From Halorussus rarus (GTDB taxonomy: Archaea; Halobacteriota; Halobacteria; Halobacteriales; Haladaptataceae): a stretch of DNA of 64,000 bases. Numbering within the stretch: position 1 is the stretch's first letter; each line of letters opens with the position of its first letter. The stretch is from positions 496,001 through 560,000 of the forward strand of contig NZ_QPMJ01000001.1 in NCBI RefSeq assembly GCF_003369835.1, written 5' to 3'. The notes below the pieces were generated by a model. It made no database searches and was not told where the DNA came from. It saw only the letters and a list, made by a program, of their open reading frames with translations. Both the position numbers and the translations under genes were made by a program. Shown piece after piece: positions 9,153-17,074 of the stretch.

Positions 9153-9689
9153 GTGAGACGTCGCAGACTCCTCTCGCTCGCCGGAAGCACCGCCGCCGCA
9201 GCCACCGCGACCCCGGGTTGCCTGTCGGCTCTTCCGGGCGCCGGTCCGCCGATAGACGTCGCGTGTCCCTCGTTCTCCGGGGGTGCCGAGTCGGTGTGCA
9301 CCCACACAGCCTCGAGCCCGCCGGTCGTCCTTCGTCCCTCGTCGTGGACGCTGTCGACGGAGTCGAGTGTCTCGCTGGTGGTCACCTTCTCGAACCGGAG
9401 CGACCGCGAGGCTCACACCGGCCCGTTCCCGTCGCTGAAGCGGCGCGAGGACGGCGAGTGGACCCACGCCTGGCCGATGGTGAAGACGGGGACCGGACCC
9501 GACGTCGCGTCCGGCGGGTCGTACTCGTGGGAGTTTCTCTTCGAGAAGCAGGAGTCGTCCCGCGAGTCCGACGAGACCGTCGAGCTGTACTCGCTGGACC
9601 CGGGGACCTACGCGCTCGCGCTCGGCGTCGGCCTCGGCGACCGCAGTTTCCACTGCGTCGCGCCGTTCGAGGTCGGCGAGGAGGAGTGA
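9153..9689 (+). CDS. Predicted secreted lipoprotein
   Basis: A 178-aa protein of unknown function. It begins with MRRRRLLSLAG, an arginine-rich Tat-like motif, then an Ala-rich stretch and a lipobox-like TPGC with Cys23, so it is probably lipid-anchored outside the cell, as is common in haloarchaea. The mature part looks like a single beta-rich domain (segments such as SVSLVVTFSNRSD and YALALGVGLGD) and contains three further cysteines. The GTG start fits a TATA box 26-32 nt upstream. No catalytic motif is visible and the neighbours give no clue. Confidence 0.75.
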   Translation: MRRRRLLSLAGSTAAAATATPGCLSALPGAGPPIDVACPSFSGGAESVCTHTASSPPVVLRPSSWTLSTESSVSLVVTFSNRSDREAHTGPFPSLKRREDGEWTHAWPMVKTGTGPDVASGGSYSWEFLFEKQESSRESDETVELYSLDPGTYALALGVGLGDRSFHCVAPFEVGEEE

Positions 9690-9733
9690 CCCGGTCGGAC
9701 GCCGACCCGGGTCCCGCGGAGCGGGGCGACCGC

Positions 9734-10492
9734 CTACAGGTACGACGCGTCCCACCGCACCGGCTTCTTGGTGTTCCCGCAGTCGTTGCACTCCAGGCGC
9801 TCCATCGAGTCCATCGCGGTGTCGAAGCTCCCGCAGTTCGAGCAGAAGTAGCCGTAGAGGTCCTCGCCGTCGTCGTCGCTGTAGGCGGCGTAGAACGGGG
9901 CGTCCGAACCCCGCTCGCTCTCGGCCCAGTTGACGTAGAGGGTCTGGTCGTCGAACTCCCGGGCCTCGAACTTGGCCCTGCCCTCGTGGACGTAGACGTT
10001 CTCGACGTGGGTCTCGCCGCCGATCTCCCGGTCGCGATCGCTTGCCTTCTCGAAACCGTTTGCCTCGTAGAAGGTGCACCCGGCCTCGTTCTCCGCGAGG
10101 ACCTCGGCCGCGATGCGCTCGACGCCCCGCTCCGAGAGGGTCGCCAGCGTGTGGTTGAGCAGGGTCGTCCCGACGTTCTCGTCGCGGCTGTCGGGGTCGA
10201 CGTGCAACCAGAGGATGGTCCCGTCCCCTTCGGCCACGAGGTTCTGGGAGAAGCCGACGACCTCGTCGCCGGCGACCGCGACGAGGTAGAGCATCCCCTC
10301 CTCGCCGAGTTCGGCGTCCATCGCCTCGTCGGCGTACCAGTTCTCGACCGCGGTCCCGATGACCTCCTCGTCGAGAACGTCGGCGTACGACGCGCGGAGC
10401 GACTCCAGCGCGACGTTCCTGATCCCCTCGACGTCACTCGATTCGGCCTCTCGAATTTCGATTCCGTCGGACTCGGCCTCTCTCTGTCCCAT
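9734..10492 (-). CDS. GNAT N-acetyltransferase with C-terminal zinc ribbon
   Basis: This 252-aa protein begins with MGQREAESDG at ATG 10492. Upstream in-frame codons exist but would cover the TATA box GTTTATC at 10518-10524. The GNAT domain occupies about residues 12-165, with the acetyl-CoA-binding segment LHVDPDSRDENVGTTLLNH and the ending FYEANGFEKA. A linker of about 50 residues leads to a C-terminal zinc ribbon with two CxxC pairs (CSNCG and CNDCG). The ribbon suggests binding to a nucleic acid or protein target. The acceptor substrate cannot be told. The gene is divergent from the epimerase at 10698. Confidence 0.85.
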   Translation of the reverse strand: MGQREAESDGIEIREAESSDVEGIRNVALESLRASYADVLDEEVIGTAVENWYADEAMDAELGEEGMLYLVAVAGDEVVGFSQNLVAEGDGTILWLHVDPDSRDENVGTTLLNHTLATLSERGVERIAAEVLAENEAGCTFYEANGFEKASDRDREIGGETHVENVYVHEGRAKFEAREFDDQTLYVNWAESERGSDAPFYAAYSDDDGEDLYGYFCSNCGSFDTAMDSMERLECNDCGNTKKPVRWDASYL

Positions 10493-10517
10493 GGGAACTT
10501 TATTCGACGTTCTCACT

Positions 10518-10524
10518 GATAAAC
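10518..10524 (-). promoter_or_regulatory. TATA box for the GNAT-ribbon gene
   Basis: GTTTATC on the minus strand lies 26-32 nt before the ATG at 10492, which supports a leaderless transcript and decides between that start and longer in-frame alternatives. Confidence 0.55.
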
Positions 10525-10697
10525 GTTCCACCCGATTTGTGCAAATCGGCAGAAAACGCGTCGGAATCGGTATTTTCCACCGTTGAAAACGACAGTCGTC
10601 CCGATATACGGGCAAAACTATGCGTCCGTCAAATTATGCGGCCCCCGGATATTTCCGACTCCAGTAGGCCTTTGGGACGCGACGACCTTTCACCGCC

Positions 10698-11687
10698 ATG
10701 GACTCCGCACTCGTCGTCGGCGGCACGCGGTTCATCGGCCGCCACCTCGTCTCGGAACTGCGCGACCACGGCTACGACGTCACCATCTACAACCGCGGGA
10801 ACCACGACAACCCCTTCGCCGACAACGACGCGGTCGACCACTACGAGGGCGACCGGACCAACGAGTCGGCGCTGGAGCAGGCGCGGCGCGAGGTCGACCC
10901 CGACGCCGTCTTCGACTGCGTGGCCTACAGGCCCCGGGACGTCCGGGCCGCGACCGAGATATTCTCGGACGTCGACGCGTACGTCTACATCTCCAGCGGC
11001 GACGCCTACGGCAGCGAGGAGATCCCCAAGCGCGAGGGCGAGACCGACCTCCGGCCCTGCTCGCGCGAGCAGGCGACCGACGACTCGGGCGACACCTACG
11101 GCAACCGGAAGGCCGAGGGCGACCGGGCTATCGCCGCGGCGGCCGACCGCGGCGTGAACGCCTACTCCGTCCGCCCGTGCATCGTCTACGGTCCCCACGA
11201 CTACACCGAGCGGCTCGACTACTGGATCGACCGGGTGGCCAACTACGACCGCGTCGTCGTGCCCGGCGACGGCGACAACGTCTGGCACCGCGCGTACGTC
11301 GAGGACGTCGCGAGCGCGCTCCGGGTGGTCGCCGAGGAGGGGACGCCCGGCGAGGCGTACAACGTGGGGGACCGCCGCCTCGTCACCATCGACGAGATGC
11401 TCGGCCTGATTGCGGATGCTCTCGACACGAGCGTCGACGTCGTCCACGCGGGCGAGCGCGAACTCGCGGCCGCGGACCTCGCGCCCGACGACTTCGTGCT
11501 CTACCGGGACTACCCCCACGTGCTCGACACCGACAAGCTCGCCGCGCTCGGCTGGGAGTCGACCCCGCTCGACGAGGCGATGGCTCGGACCGTCGAGGAG
11601 CACCTCGAGAGCGACCGCCACGGGAGCGAGTACGACCCGGGCCGCGACGCCGAGGAGCGCGTGCTCGGCGTGCTCGACACGCTCTGA
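10698..11687 (+). CDS. NAD-dependent epimerase/dehydratase family protein
   Basis: A 329-aa extended short-chain dehydrogenase. The Rossmann motif VVGGTRFIGRH is at residues 6-16, the catalytic Tyr134 and Lys138 are in DTYGNRK, and a serine lies in YISSGDAYGS. The family acts on nucleotide sugars or related carbonyl compounds using tightly bound NAD(P). The shape GGTRFIG at the N-terminus also resembles chloroplast CSP41-like RNA-binding relatives. The substrate is unknown. It is a single gene, divergent from the GNAT gene; no clear TATA box was found (CCTTTGG near 10669 is the best candidate). Confidence 0.85.
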   Translation: MDSALVVGGTRFIGRHLVSELRDHGYDVTIYNRGNHDNPFADNDAVDHYEGDRTNESALEQARREVDPDAVFDCVAYRPRDVRAATEIFSDVDAYVYISSGDAYGSEEIPKREGETDLRPCSREQATDDSGDTYGNRKAEGDRAIAAAADRGVNAYSVRPCIVYGPHDYTERLDYWIDRVANYDRVVVPGDGDNVWHRAYVEDVASALRVVAEEGTPGEAYNVGDRRLVTIDEMLGLIADALDTSVDVVHAGERELAAADLAPDDFVLYRDYPHVLDTDKLAALGWESTPLDEAMARTVEEHLESDRHGSEYDPGRDAEERVLGVLDTL

Positions 11688-11751
11688 GATCGGCAGTCTC
11701 GGTCCGCCCCGTTCCTGACAGTCCGCATCAACTTACCACCAGTTCCGGCCG

Positions 11752-11819
11752 CTGAAACCGTGACTAACGGCGTTAGCCCCGATTTGAGACCGTTCGCAGG
11801 TCCGCGCTACCGGTTTCAG
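11752..11819. repeat. Nested inverted repeats in an intergenic region
   Basis: A perfect 9-bp inverted repeat CTGAAACCG (11752-11760) / CGGTTTCAG (11811-11819) encloses 50 nt that contain a second palindrome CTAACGGCGTTAG (11764-11776). The whole could fold as a two-stem RNA or act as a transcription end after the epimerase gene. No T-tract follows closely. The rest of the 11688-11906 spacer shows nothing else. Confidence 0.5.
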
Positions 11820-11906
11820 GTGGCTGATAACAAACACCCCCGAGAACCATTGTGAATCCATGTCACTGTATCGTCCTCGACAGCCTCGCGGCCCGTCGCG
11901 CCGACG

Positions 11907-12578
11907 ATGATCCGCGAGGCGATCCGGACGACCGTCAGGGGCGTGGGGGTGGTCCTGCTGACGGCCGTGGAGGTCACCGCGCTGTCGGTCTGGCTCGGGC
12001 TGGTCGCCGGGGTCGACCCGCTCTCGGCCTCGGCGCTGGTTGGGGTGGCCGGGCTGTTCGCCGGGATGCTCGTGGAGTCGCTGCTCGCCCACGTCACCGT
12101 CAACGGGTGGGGTCGGCCGGTGCCGGCCCAGGCGGTCGCGGGCCTCGCGGTGGCCGAGACCGCGCTGTGGGTCGGCTGGTTCGCGGCGGTCCAGTGGGTC
12201 GACGGACTGGTCGGCGTCGTGGTCGCGGGCGTCGCGTTCGCGGTCGCGCTCGTCCCGCGTCACACCGTCACCGACAACGCCGTCCGGGGCCGGCGCCCGC
12301 TGGCGTCGCTGGTCCGGCGGCCGACCGCGGGGCTGGCCGTGCTCCAGGCCGCGGGCGCGACGGCCTGGCTGCTCGTCGCCACCCGGATGGTGTACCTCCC
12401 GCACTGGCTGGTCGTACCTCCGGTCGACGGGTTCTCGGCCAACGCGGTCGTCGGGGCCGCCGCGCTGGCCCTGGCGGCGTTCGCGCGCCACCTGCTGGCG
12501 GTCAGGCACGCGCTCCGTCCCGCGCGGCGGTCCCGGCGGGCCGGGTGGCGGTCCTCGCGCACGACCCTCCGGGAGTAG
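11907..12578 (+). CDS. Uncharacterised polytopic membrane protein
   Basis: A 223-aa protein with about six predicted membrane segments (roughly 12-36, 41-63, 75-98, 101-117, 140-158 and 178-199) and a basic tail (RPARRSRRAGWRSSR). I do not recognise the family. The start at ATG 11907 puts a positively charged cytoplasmic N-terminus before the first segment. It lies 73 bp before egsA on the same strand, so a link to membrane-lipid synthesis is possible but not shown. Confidence 0.6.
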   Translation: MIREAIRTTVRGVGVVLLTAVEVTALSVWLGLVAGVDPLSASALVGVAGLFAGMLVESLLAHVTVNGWGRPVPAQAVAGLAVAETALWVGWFAAVQWVDGLVGVVVAGVAFAVALVPRHTVTDNAVRGRRPLASLVRRPTAGLAVLQAAGATAWLLVATRMVYLPHWLVVPPVDGFSANAVVGAAALALAAFARHLLAVRHALRPARRSRRAGWRSSRTTLRE

Positions 12579-12651
12579 GCCGGCGGGTCGTGCGCAATCG
12601 CAGCGAGCTGAGAGGTAAACTGTTTTCCCCGCCCGCGAGAGAGTAGCCTGC

Positions 12652-13701
12652 ATGTTCGACAAAACCACGTGGATTCGCCTGCCGCGGAACGTGGTGGTGG
12701 GCCACGGCGTCCTCGACCGGACGGTCGAGGCCGTCTCGGAGCTCCACCTCCACGGCCGGCCGCTGGTGGTGACCAGCCCCACGCCGCGGAAGGTCGCGGC
12801 CGACCGGGTGGCCGCCGACTTCGAGGCGGCGGGCGACGACCCCGCGGTGGTCGAGATCGACGAGGCCAGCTTCGAGTCGGTCCAGCGGGTCATCGACGTG
12901 GCCCGGGAGGTCGACGCGGGCTACCTGGTCGGGGTCGGCGGCGGGAAGGCCATCGACATCGCCAAGATGGCCAGCGACGAGATCGGCCGCGGGTTCGTCT
13001 CGGTGCCGACCGCGGCGAGCCACGACGGCATCGTCTCGGGCCGCGGGTCGGTGCCGGAGGGCGACACCCGCCACAGCGTGGCCGCCGAGCCGCCGCTGGC
13101 GGTCGTGGCCGACACCGAGATTCTCGCGGACGCGCCGTGGCGGCTGACGACCGCGGGCTGCGCGGACATCATCAGCAACTACACCGCGGTCAAGGACTGG
13201 CGGCTGGCCAACCGGCTCCAGAACGTCGAGTACTCCCACTACGCCGCCGCGCTGGCCGAGATGACCGCCGAGATGCTGGTCGACAACGCCGACTCCATCA
13301 AGCAGGGCCTGGAGGAGTCGGCCTGGGTGGTCGTGAAGGCGCTGCTGTCGTCGGGCGTCGCGATGTCCATCGCGACCTCCTCGCGGCCCGCCTCGGGCGC
13401 CGAGCACCTGTTCAGCCACCAGCTCGACCGGATGGTGCCCGAGGCCGCGCTCCACGGCCACCAGGTCGGGGTCGGCACCATCGTCGCCGAGTACCTCCAC
13501 GGCGGCGACTGGCGGGGCGTCCGGGACGCGCTGGCGACCATCGGCGCGCCCACCACGGCCGAGGAACTCGGCATCGACGACGAGACGGTCGTCGCCGCGC
13601 TGACCGCGGCCCACGAGATACGCGACCGGTACACCATCCTGGGCAACGGGATGAACGAAGAGGCCGCCGTCGAAGCGGCCGAGACGACGGGCGTCATCTA
13701 G
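12652..13701 (+). CDS. egsA: sn-Glycerol-1-phosphate dehydrogenase
   Basis: This 349-aa enzyme reduces dihydroxyacetone phosphate to sn-glycerol-1-phosphate with NAD(P)H, the step that sets the stereochemistry of archaeal ether lipids. The nucleotide-binding GGGKAID is at residues 96-102. The zinc ligands match Asp172, His252 (EHLFSH) and His268 (LHGH) of the family. Length is as expected. The ATG at 12652 gives the usual N-terminus (MFDKTTWIRLPRNVVVG). It appears to be monocistronic and converges with the DoxX gene 37 bp downstream. Confidence 0.95.
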   Translation: MFDKTTWIRLPRNVVVGHGVLDRTVEAVSELHLHGRPLVVTSPTPRKVAADRVAADFEAAGDDPAVVEIDEASFESVQRVIDVAREVDAGYLVGVGGGKAIDIAKMASDEIGRGFVSVPTAASHDGIVSGRGSVPEGDTRHSVAAEPPLAVVADTEILADAPWRLTTAGCADIISNYTAVKDWRLANRLQNVEYSHYAAALAEMTAEMLVDNADSIKQGLEESAWVVVKALLSSGVAMSIATSSRPASGAEHLFSHQLDRMVPEAALHGHQVGVGTIVAEYLHGGDWRGVRDALATIGAPTTAEELGIDDETVVAALTAAHEIRDRYTILGNGMNEEAAVEAAETTGVI

Positions 13702-13738
13702 CACGTCGGCCTCGCCGCTGAAAACGGATACCGGCGGT

Positions 13739-14215
13739 TCAGTCCGTCTTCCGGTCGTCCTGGCCGATTCGCAGGAACGCCAGCGCGCCGCCGAGCAGGG
13801 CGGCGTTCTTCAGGAAGTGAATCTGCTGCTGTTGCTTCTCCTCTTCGTCGTCGAGACTCCAGAAGTCGTGCATGACCGGCGTGACGCCCGCGAAGAAGGT
13901 GGCCGCCGCTCCGGCCGCGAGCCGCGGCAGCTTCCACGCCGCGATGCCGAGGCCGCCGAACAGCAGGCTCCCGCTGATGAACGGCACCGTGAGCTCGGCG
14001 TTCGGCGCGCCCTTGCTCTCGGCGTAGCCGATCATCTCGTCGAGGTCCCGGAAGTTGTTCAGCGCCGTGAACGCCAGCACGCCGCCGAACAGCACGCGGG
14101 CGAGCTTGAACGACGTCGAGTGGGTCTTTGGCCCCTCCTCGTCCGTCACGGCATCCTTGGCTTCCTGTACGGTTTCTGCGGCGCTCTCGGGTGATTCGCT
14201 GCCGAGTAGTGACAC
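13739..14215 (-). CDS. DoxX-like membrane protein
   Basis: A 158-aa protein if begun at GTG 14215 (MSLLGSESPESAAET). A longer in-frame start at 14374 would overlap the Nudix gene by more than 70 bp and add a low-complexity Arg/Ser-rich segment, so the shorter form is preferred. Residues from about 42 on (LARVLFGGVLAFTALNNFRD) show the DoxX/SURF4-like pattern of four membrane segments. Bacterial DoxX proteins are linked to thiol and oxidative stress; no function is known in haloarchaea. A charged tail contains QQQQ. It lies downstream of the Nudix gene on the same strand. Confidence 0.65.
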   Translation of the reverse strand: MSLLGSESPESAAETVQEAKDAVTDEEGPKTHSTSFKLARVLFGGVLAFTALNNFRDLDEMIGYAESKGAPNAELTVPFISGSLLFGGLGIAAWKLPRLAAGAAATFFAGVTPVMHDFWSLDDEEEKQQQQIHFLKNAALLGGALAFLRIGQDDRKTD

Positions 14216-14301
14216 GGATCGAGGTAGGCGGGCGAGCGACTTGTGTCTGTTCGCCGCGTCCGAAGCCGCCGGTACCGCGTCGGGCGATCCCGAGCGTCCG
14301 G

Positions 14302-14838
14302 TCACTCCGCCGCGGGAACCGGAAACTCGGACAGTTCCGGGTACAGCAGCTCGTCGGGTCGCTCGCGCCACCACCGTGCCTCGGCGATCTCGCCCTCTCG
14401 CGGGCGCGGTTCACCTGCGACGCGATGGGCGTCGAAGATGACGATGAGCCGATAGACCGGCGGTCGCTCGCCCGCGACGTCCCGGACCTCGATGCGGTGG
14501 GCCTGCCGGACGCCGGCGAGTTCGACGTCGACGCCGGTCTCCTCGGAGGCCTCGCGCCGGGCGGTCGCTTCGAGGCGCTCGCCCGGTTCCTGCTTGCCGC
14601 CCGGGTCGCTCCACGCCGATTCGCCCTCGTGGCGGACCAGCAGGACGCGCCCCTCCGGATCGGTCGCCCAGACGCCGGCCCCGCCGAGGGTGCCGGCCTC
14701 GAACCGCTCGCGGTCTCGTTCGTATGCCGCCGGCGAATGCTCGCGAGTCTTCTCGACCAACTCGACGGACTCGTACGCGCTCCGGAGGCGGTCGAGCGCG
14801 GAGTCGACCCGGCGGCGCGAGCGCTCGGTAACGGTCAC
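14302..14838 (-). CDS. Nudix hydrolase
   Basis: A 178-aa phosphohydrolase that cleaves a nucleoside diphosphate linked to some other moiety. The Nudix box is perfect at residues 81-103, with the pattern G-x5-E-x7-REUxEExGU; key residues are G81, E87, R95, E96, E99, E100 and G102. A helical N-terminal extension of about 50 residues precedes the domain, as in several haloarchaeal Nudix proteins. The substrate cannot be predicted. The gene is 86 bp upstream of the DoxX gene and 37 bp downstream of the ABC permease on the same strand, so read-through is possible. Confidence 0.9.
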   Translation of the reverse strand: MTVTERSRRRVDSALDRLRSAYESVELVEKTREHSPAAYERDRERFEAGTLGGAGVWATDPEGRVLLVRHEGESAWSDPGGKQEPGERLEATARREASEETGVDVELAGVRQAHRIEVRDVAGERPPVYRLIVIFDAHRVAGEPRPREGEIAEARWWRERPDELLYPELSEFPVPAAE

Positions 14839-14875
14839 AATCGGCCTTCGGAGCGGGGCGAGAAGGTATTTTCGC

Positions 14876-15709
14876 TTACCCGAGGTCGGCCCGCTCGAAC
14901 CGCCAGTAGCCCACCAGCAGCGGGACGACGACCCACGCCGCCAGGACGACCAGCATGAACTCGGGCTCGAGGTAGAACGGCGTCGAAGGGTCGGCCGGCG
15001 GGAGGTCGCGGTAGCCCGCGGGGTACGCCAGCCGGAGCGACTGGAGGTAGGCGGTCGCCGGGCTCAGGCTCTGGACGAACAGCTCAGTGTTCTCCGCGAG
15101 CGAGATACCGAGGGTGTCCTCGAAGACGAACCGGAGCGCCCCCACGACCGAGAACGCCGATCCCTGTATCCAGAGCACGTTGAACGCGAAGAAGTAGCCG
15201 ATGGCGCCGGCCATGGCCCGCGAGCGCGAGGCGGTCAGCGCCGAGATGCCGACCGCGACCGAGACGTACGCCAGCGCGAAGAACAGCGTCAGCCCGGTCA
15301 CGCGGGCGAACGTGGCGAAGTCGACCTCGGGGTACCAGACCACCGACAGCGCGGCGGCGACCCCGAACGCCAGGAGGATGGCGCCGCTGACGAGGCCGGC
15401 CCGCGAGACGTACTTGCCGAAGACGACGTCCGCGCGGCCGTTCGGGATCGAGAGCAGGTACTTGATGCTGCCCGACTCGCGCTCGCCCGCGATGGAGAGG
15501 TAGGCCGCGACGAGCGCGACCAGCGGGATGAACAGCACCGCGAGCCCGGACATGTTCCAGAGCTGGAGCAGCACCTCCGGGTTCTCGCCCGTGCTGCCGG
15601 TGTAGAAGAACAGCACGGCGAACAGGGTGTAGATGCCGCCGACGAACCACAGCAGCTTCGCCCGGCGGACGTCCGTGAAGTCCTTCCGGACCACGGCGGC
15701 GAAGCTCAT
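14876..15709 (-). CDS. ABC-2 type transporter permease
   Basis: A 277-aa membrane subunit with an N-terminal amphipathic stretch (MSFAAVVRKDFTDVRRAK) and six hydrophobic segments, the usual ABC-2 exporter design. The motif GERESGSIKYLLSIPNGR resembles the NosY/CcmB-like permease signature. ATG 15709 overlaps the stop of the ATPase gene by 4 nt (ATGA), which fixes the start. With its partner it should export or relocate an unknown substrate. Large extracytoplasmic loops occur around residues 200-235. Confidence 0.88.
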   Translation of the reverse strand: MSFAAVVRKDFTDVRRAKLLWFVGGIYTLFAVLFFYTGSTGENPEVLLQLWNMSGLAVLFIPLVALVAAYLSIAGERESGSIKYLLSIPNGRADVVFGKYVSRAGLVSGAILLAFGVAAALSVVWYPEVDFATFARVTGLTLFFALAYVSVAVGISALTASRSRAMAGAIGYFFAFNVLWIQGSAFSVVGALRFVFEDTLGISLAENTELFVQSLSPATAYLQSLRLAYPAGYRDLPPADPSTPFYLEPEFMLVVLAAWVVVPLLVGYWRFERADLG

Positions 15710-16665
15710 GCGGTCACCTCCGCGGACCGCTCGGCGTCGGCGTCGCGCTGGTCGTCCTCGGCGGCGGTGTAGCGGTTGAACAGCTCTTCCAGGGACGCCT
15801 CCTCGGAGCTGACGTCGAGCACGGGGGTGACGTCGTCGATTCGCTTGAGGACGTCTATCTTCGCGGCGGGGTCCGAGCAGACCGCGGTGATCTCGCACTC
15901 GCCGAGCGACGCGGTGTCGACGCCCGCCAGCGACTCCAGCTCCCCGGCCAGCCCGTCGGGCACGCGGTCGACGGTCGCGGTGATTCGCCCCCGGCCCCCG
16001 GCCGCCTCCCGGAGCCCCTCGATGGTGTCCTCGGCGACCAGGCGGCCGTCGCTCATGATACCCACGCGGTCGCAGACCGCCTCGACCTGCGGCAGGATGT
16101 GGCTCGAGAAGAACACGGTCGTGCCGCGCTCGGCCTCCTGGCGGAGCAGGTCGCGCATCGCCTGGATGCCGTTGGGGTCGAGCCCCGAGGACGGTTCGTC
16201 GAACACGAGCAGGTCGGGGTCGCCGACCAGCGCCATCCCGAGCGCGAGACGCTGGCTCATCCCCTTCGAGTAGCCGCCGGCCTTGCGCTCGCGGGCCTCG
16301 GAATCGAGCCCCACGCGGTCGAGGACGGCGTCGGGGTCGACGTCCGCGCCCTTGGTCTCGGCGACCCAGGCGACGTGCTCGCGGCCGGTCAGCCTGTCGT
16401 AGAGCGCCGCGCCCTCCGGAAGGACGCCGACCCGCCGCCGGATGGCCCGGGTCTCGGTCTGGGCGTCGTGACCCAGCACCTCGGCCGACCCCGCGGTCGG
16501 CCGGATGAAGTCCAACAGCATGTTGATGGTGGTCGATTTCCCCGCCCCGTTCGGCCCCAGGAAGCCGAATATCTCCCCGGTGTCGACGGTGAGGTCGAGC
16601 GAGTCGACGGCGACCACGTCGTCGCCGAACCGCTTCGTCAGGTCGTGCGTGTCGATTGCTGGCAT
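15706..16665 (-). CDS. ABC transporter ATP-binding protein (exporter type)
   Basis: A 319-aa ATPase, partner of the downstream ABC-2 permease. Walker A GPNGAGKS (37-44), the variant signature YSKGMSQ, Walker B LLVFDEPSSGLDP and the switch histidine in FFSSHIL are all present. A C-terminal domain of about 90 residues follows, as in the CcmA/NosF/daunorubicin-resistance group of exporters. The substrate is unknown. A TATA-like TTTATCC on the minus strand at 16793-16799 would give a leader of roughly 100 nt. Confidence 0.9.
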   Translation of the reverse strand: MPAIDTHDLTKRFGDDVVAVDSLDLTVDTGEIFGFLGPNGAGKSTTINMLLDFIRPTAGSAEVLGHDAQTETRAIRRRVGVLPEGAALYDRLTGREHVAWVAETKGADVDPDAVLDRVGLDSEARERKAGGYSKGMSQRLALGMALVGDPDLLVFDEPSSGLDPNGIQAMRDLLRQEAERGTTVFFSSHILPQVEAVCDRVGIMSDGRLVAEDTIEGLREAAGGRGRITATVDRVPDGLAGELESLAGVDTASLGECEITAVCSDPAAKIDVLKRIDDVTPVLDVSSEEASLEELFNRYTAAEDDQRDADAERSAEVTA

Positions 16666-17074
16666 GAATTATCGTTCGTGTCTGCGTTCGCCTGCGGACT
16701 GCGCGCTGTTCGAGAAGTCGGTGCGCCGCGTCGGCGGACCGGAGACGGCGACGTCCCGTCCGCGCTCACGGGTAGACGATGGGTCGCTGGAGGGATAAAT
16801 GCCCTCGCGCGTTTGCCGACTCTGCGAACGCGCTCGGAATTGATGTGCGGGGGCAGCTCGGCCACAGACGTTAAGAACGCCCTGTGGCGACGAAGTCGCC
16901 CCTTACTTCCGCAGCACGGCCCGAACCGGCCGGACCCGGACGGTTCGCGTTATCCGTGTTCGCGATACGGAGGTACGGAAAGCTGGCGTTAAGCCGCGAT
17001 TGAGTCGCTTTTGCGGTCGATTCCGGGGAATACTGCCTGAGATATCAGGCCGTCCGGTTCCCGGCGGTCGGAAC
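16666..17074. other. 409-bp spacer without a convincing gene
   Basis: This lies between the ABC ATPase start and the S9 peptidase stop, both on the minus strand. A short hairpin GGCGAC (16886-16891) / GTCGCC (16895-16900) with a GAA loop and two CTTAAC-like boxes on the minus strand are visible. A TATA-like element at 16793-16799 may serve the ABC operon. Short open frames here are Arg/Pro-rich shadows. No tRNA or other RNA fold was recognised. Confidence 0.4.

Noticed and set aside
13739-14374. Longer start for the DoxX-like gene
   Set aside because: It would overlap the Nudix gene by over 70 bp and add Arg/Ser-rich sequence without conservation; GTG 14215 fits better.
16638-16865. Small minus-strand open frame in the 409-bp spacer
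   Set aside because: Composition is Arg/Pro/Ser-rich, it overlaps the start of the ABC ATPase and has no promoter or motif.
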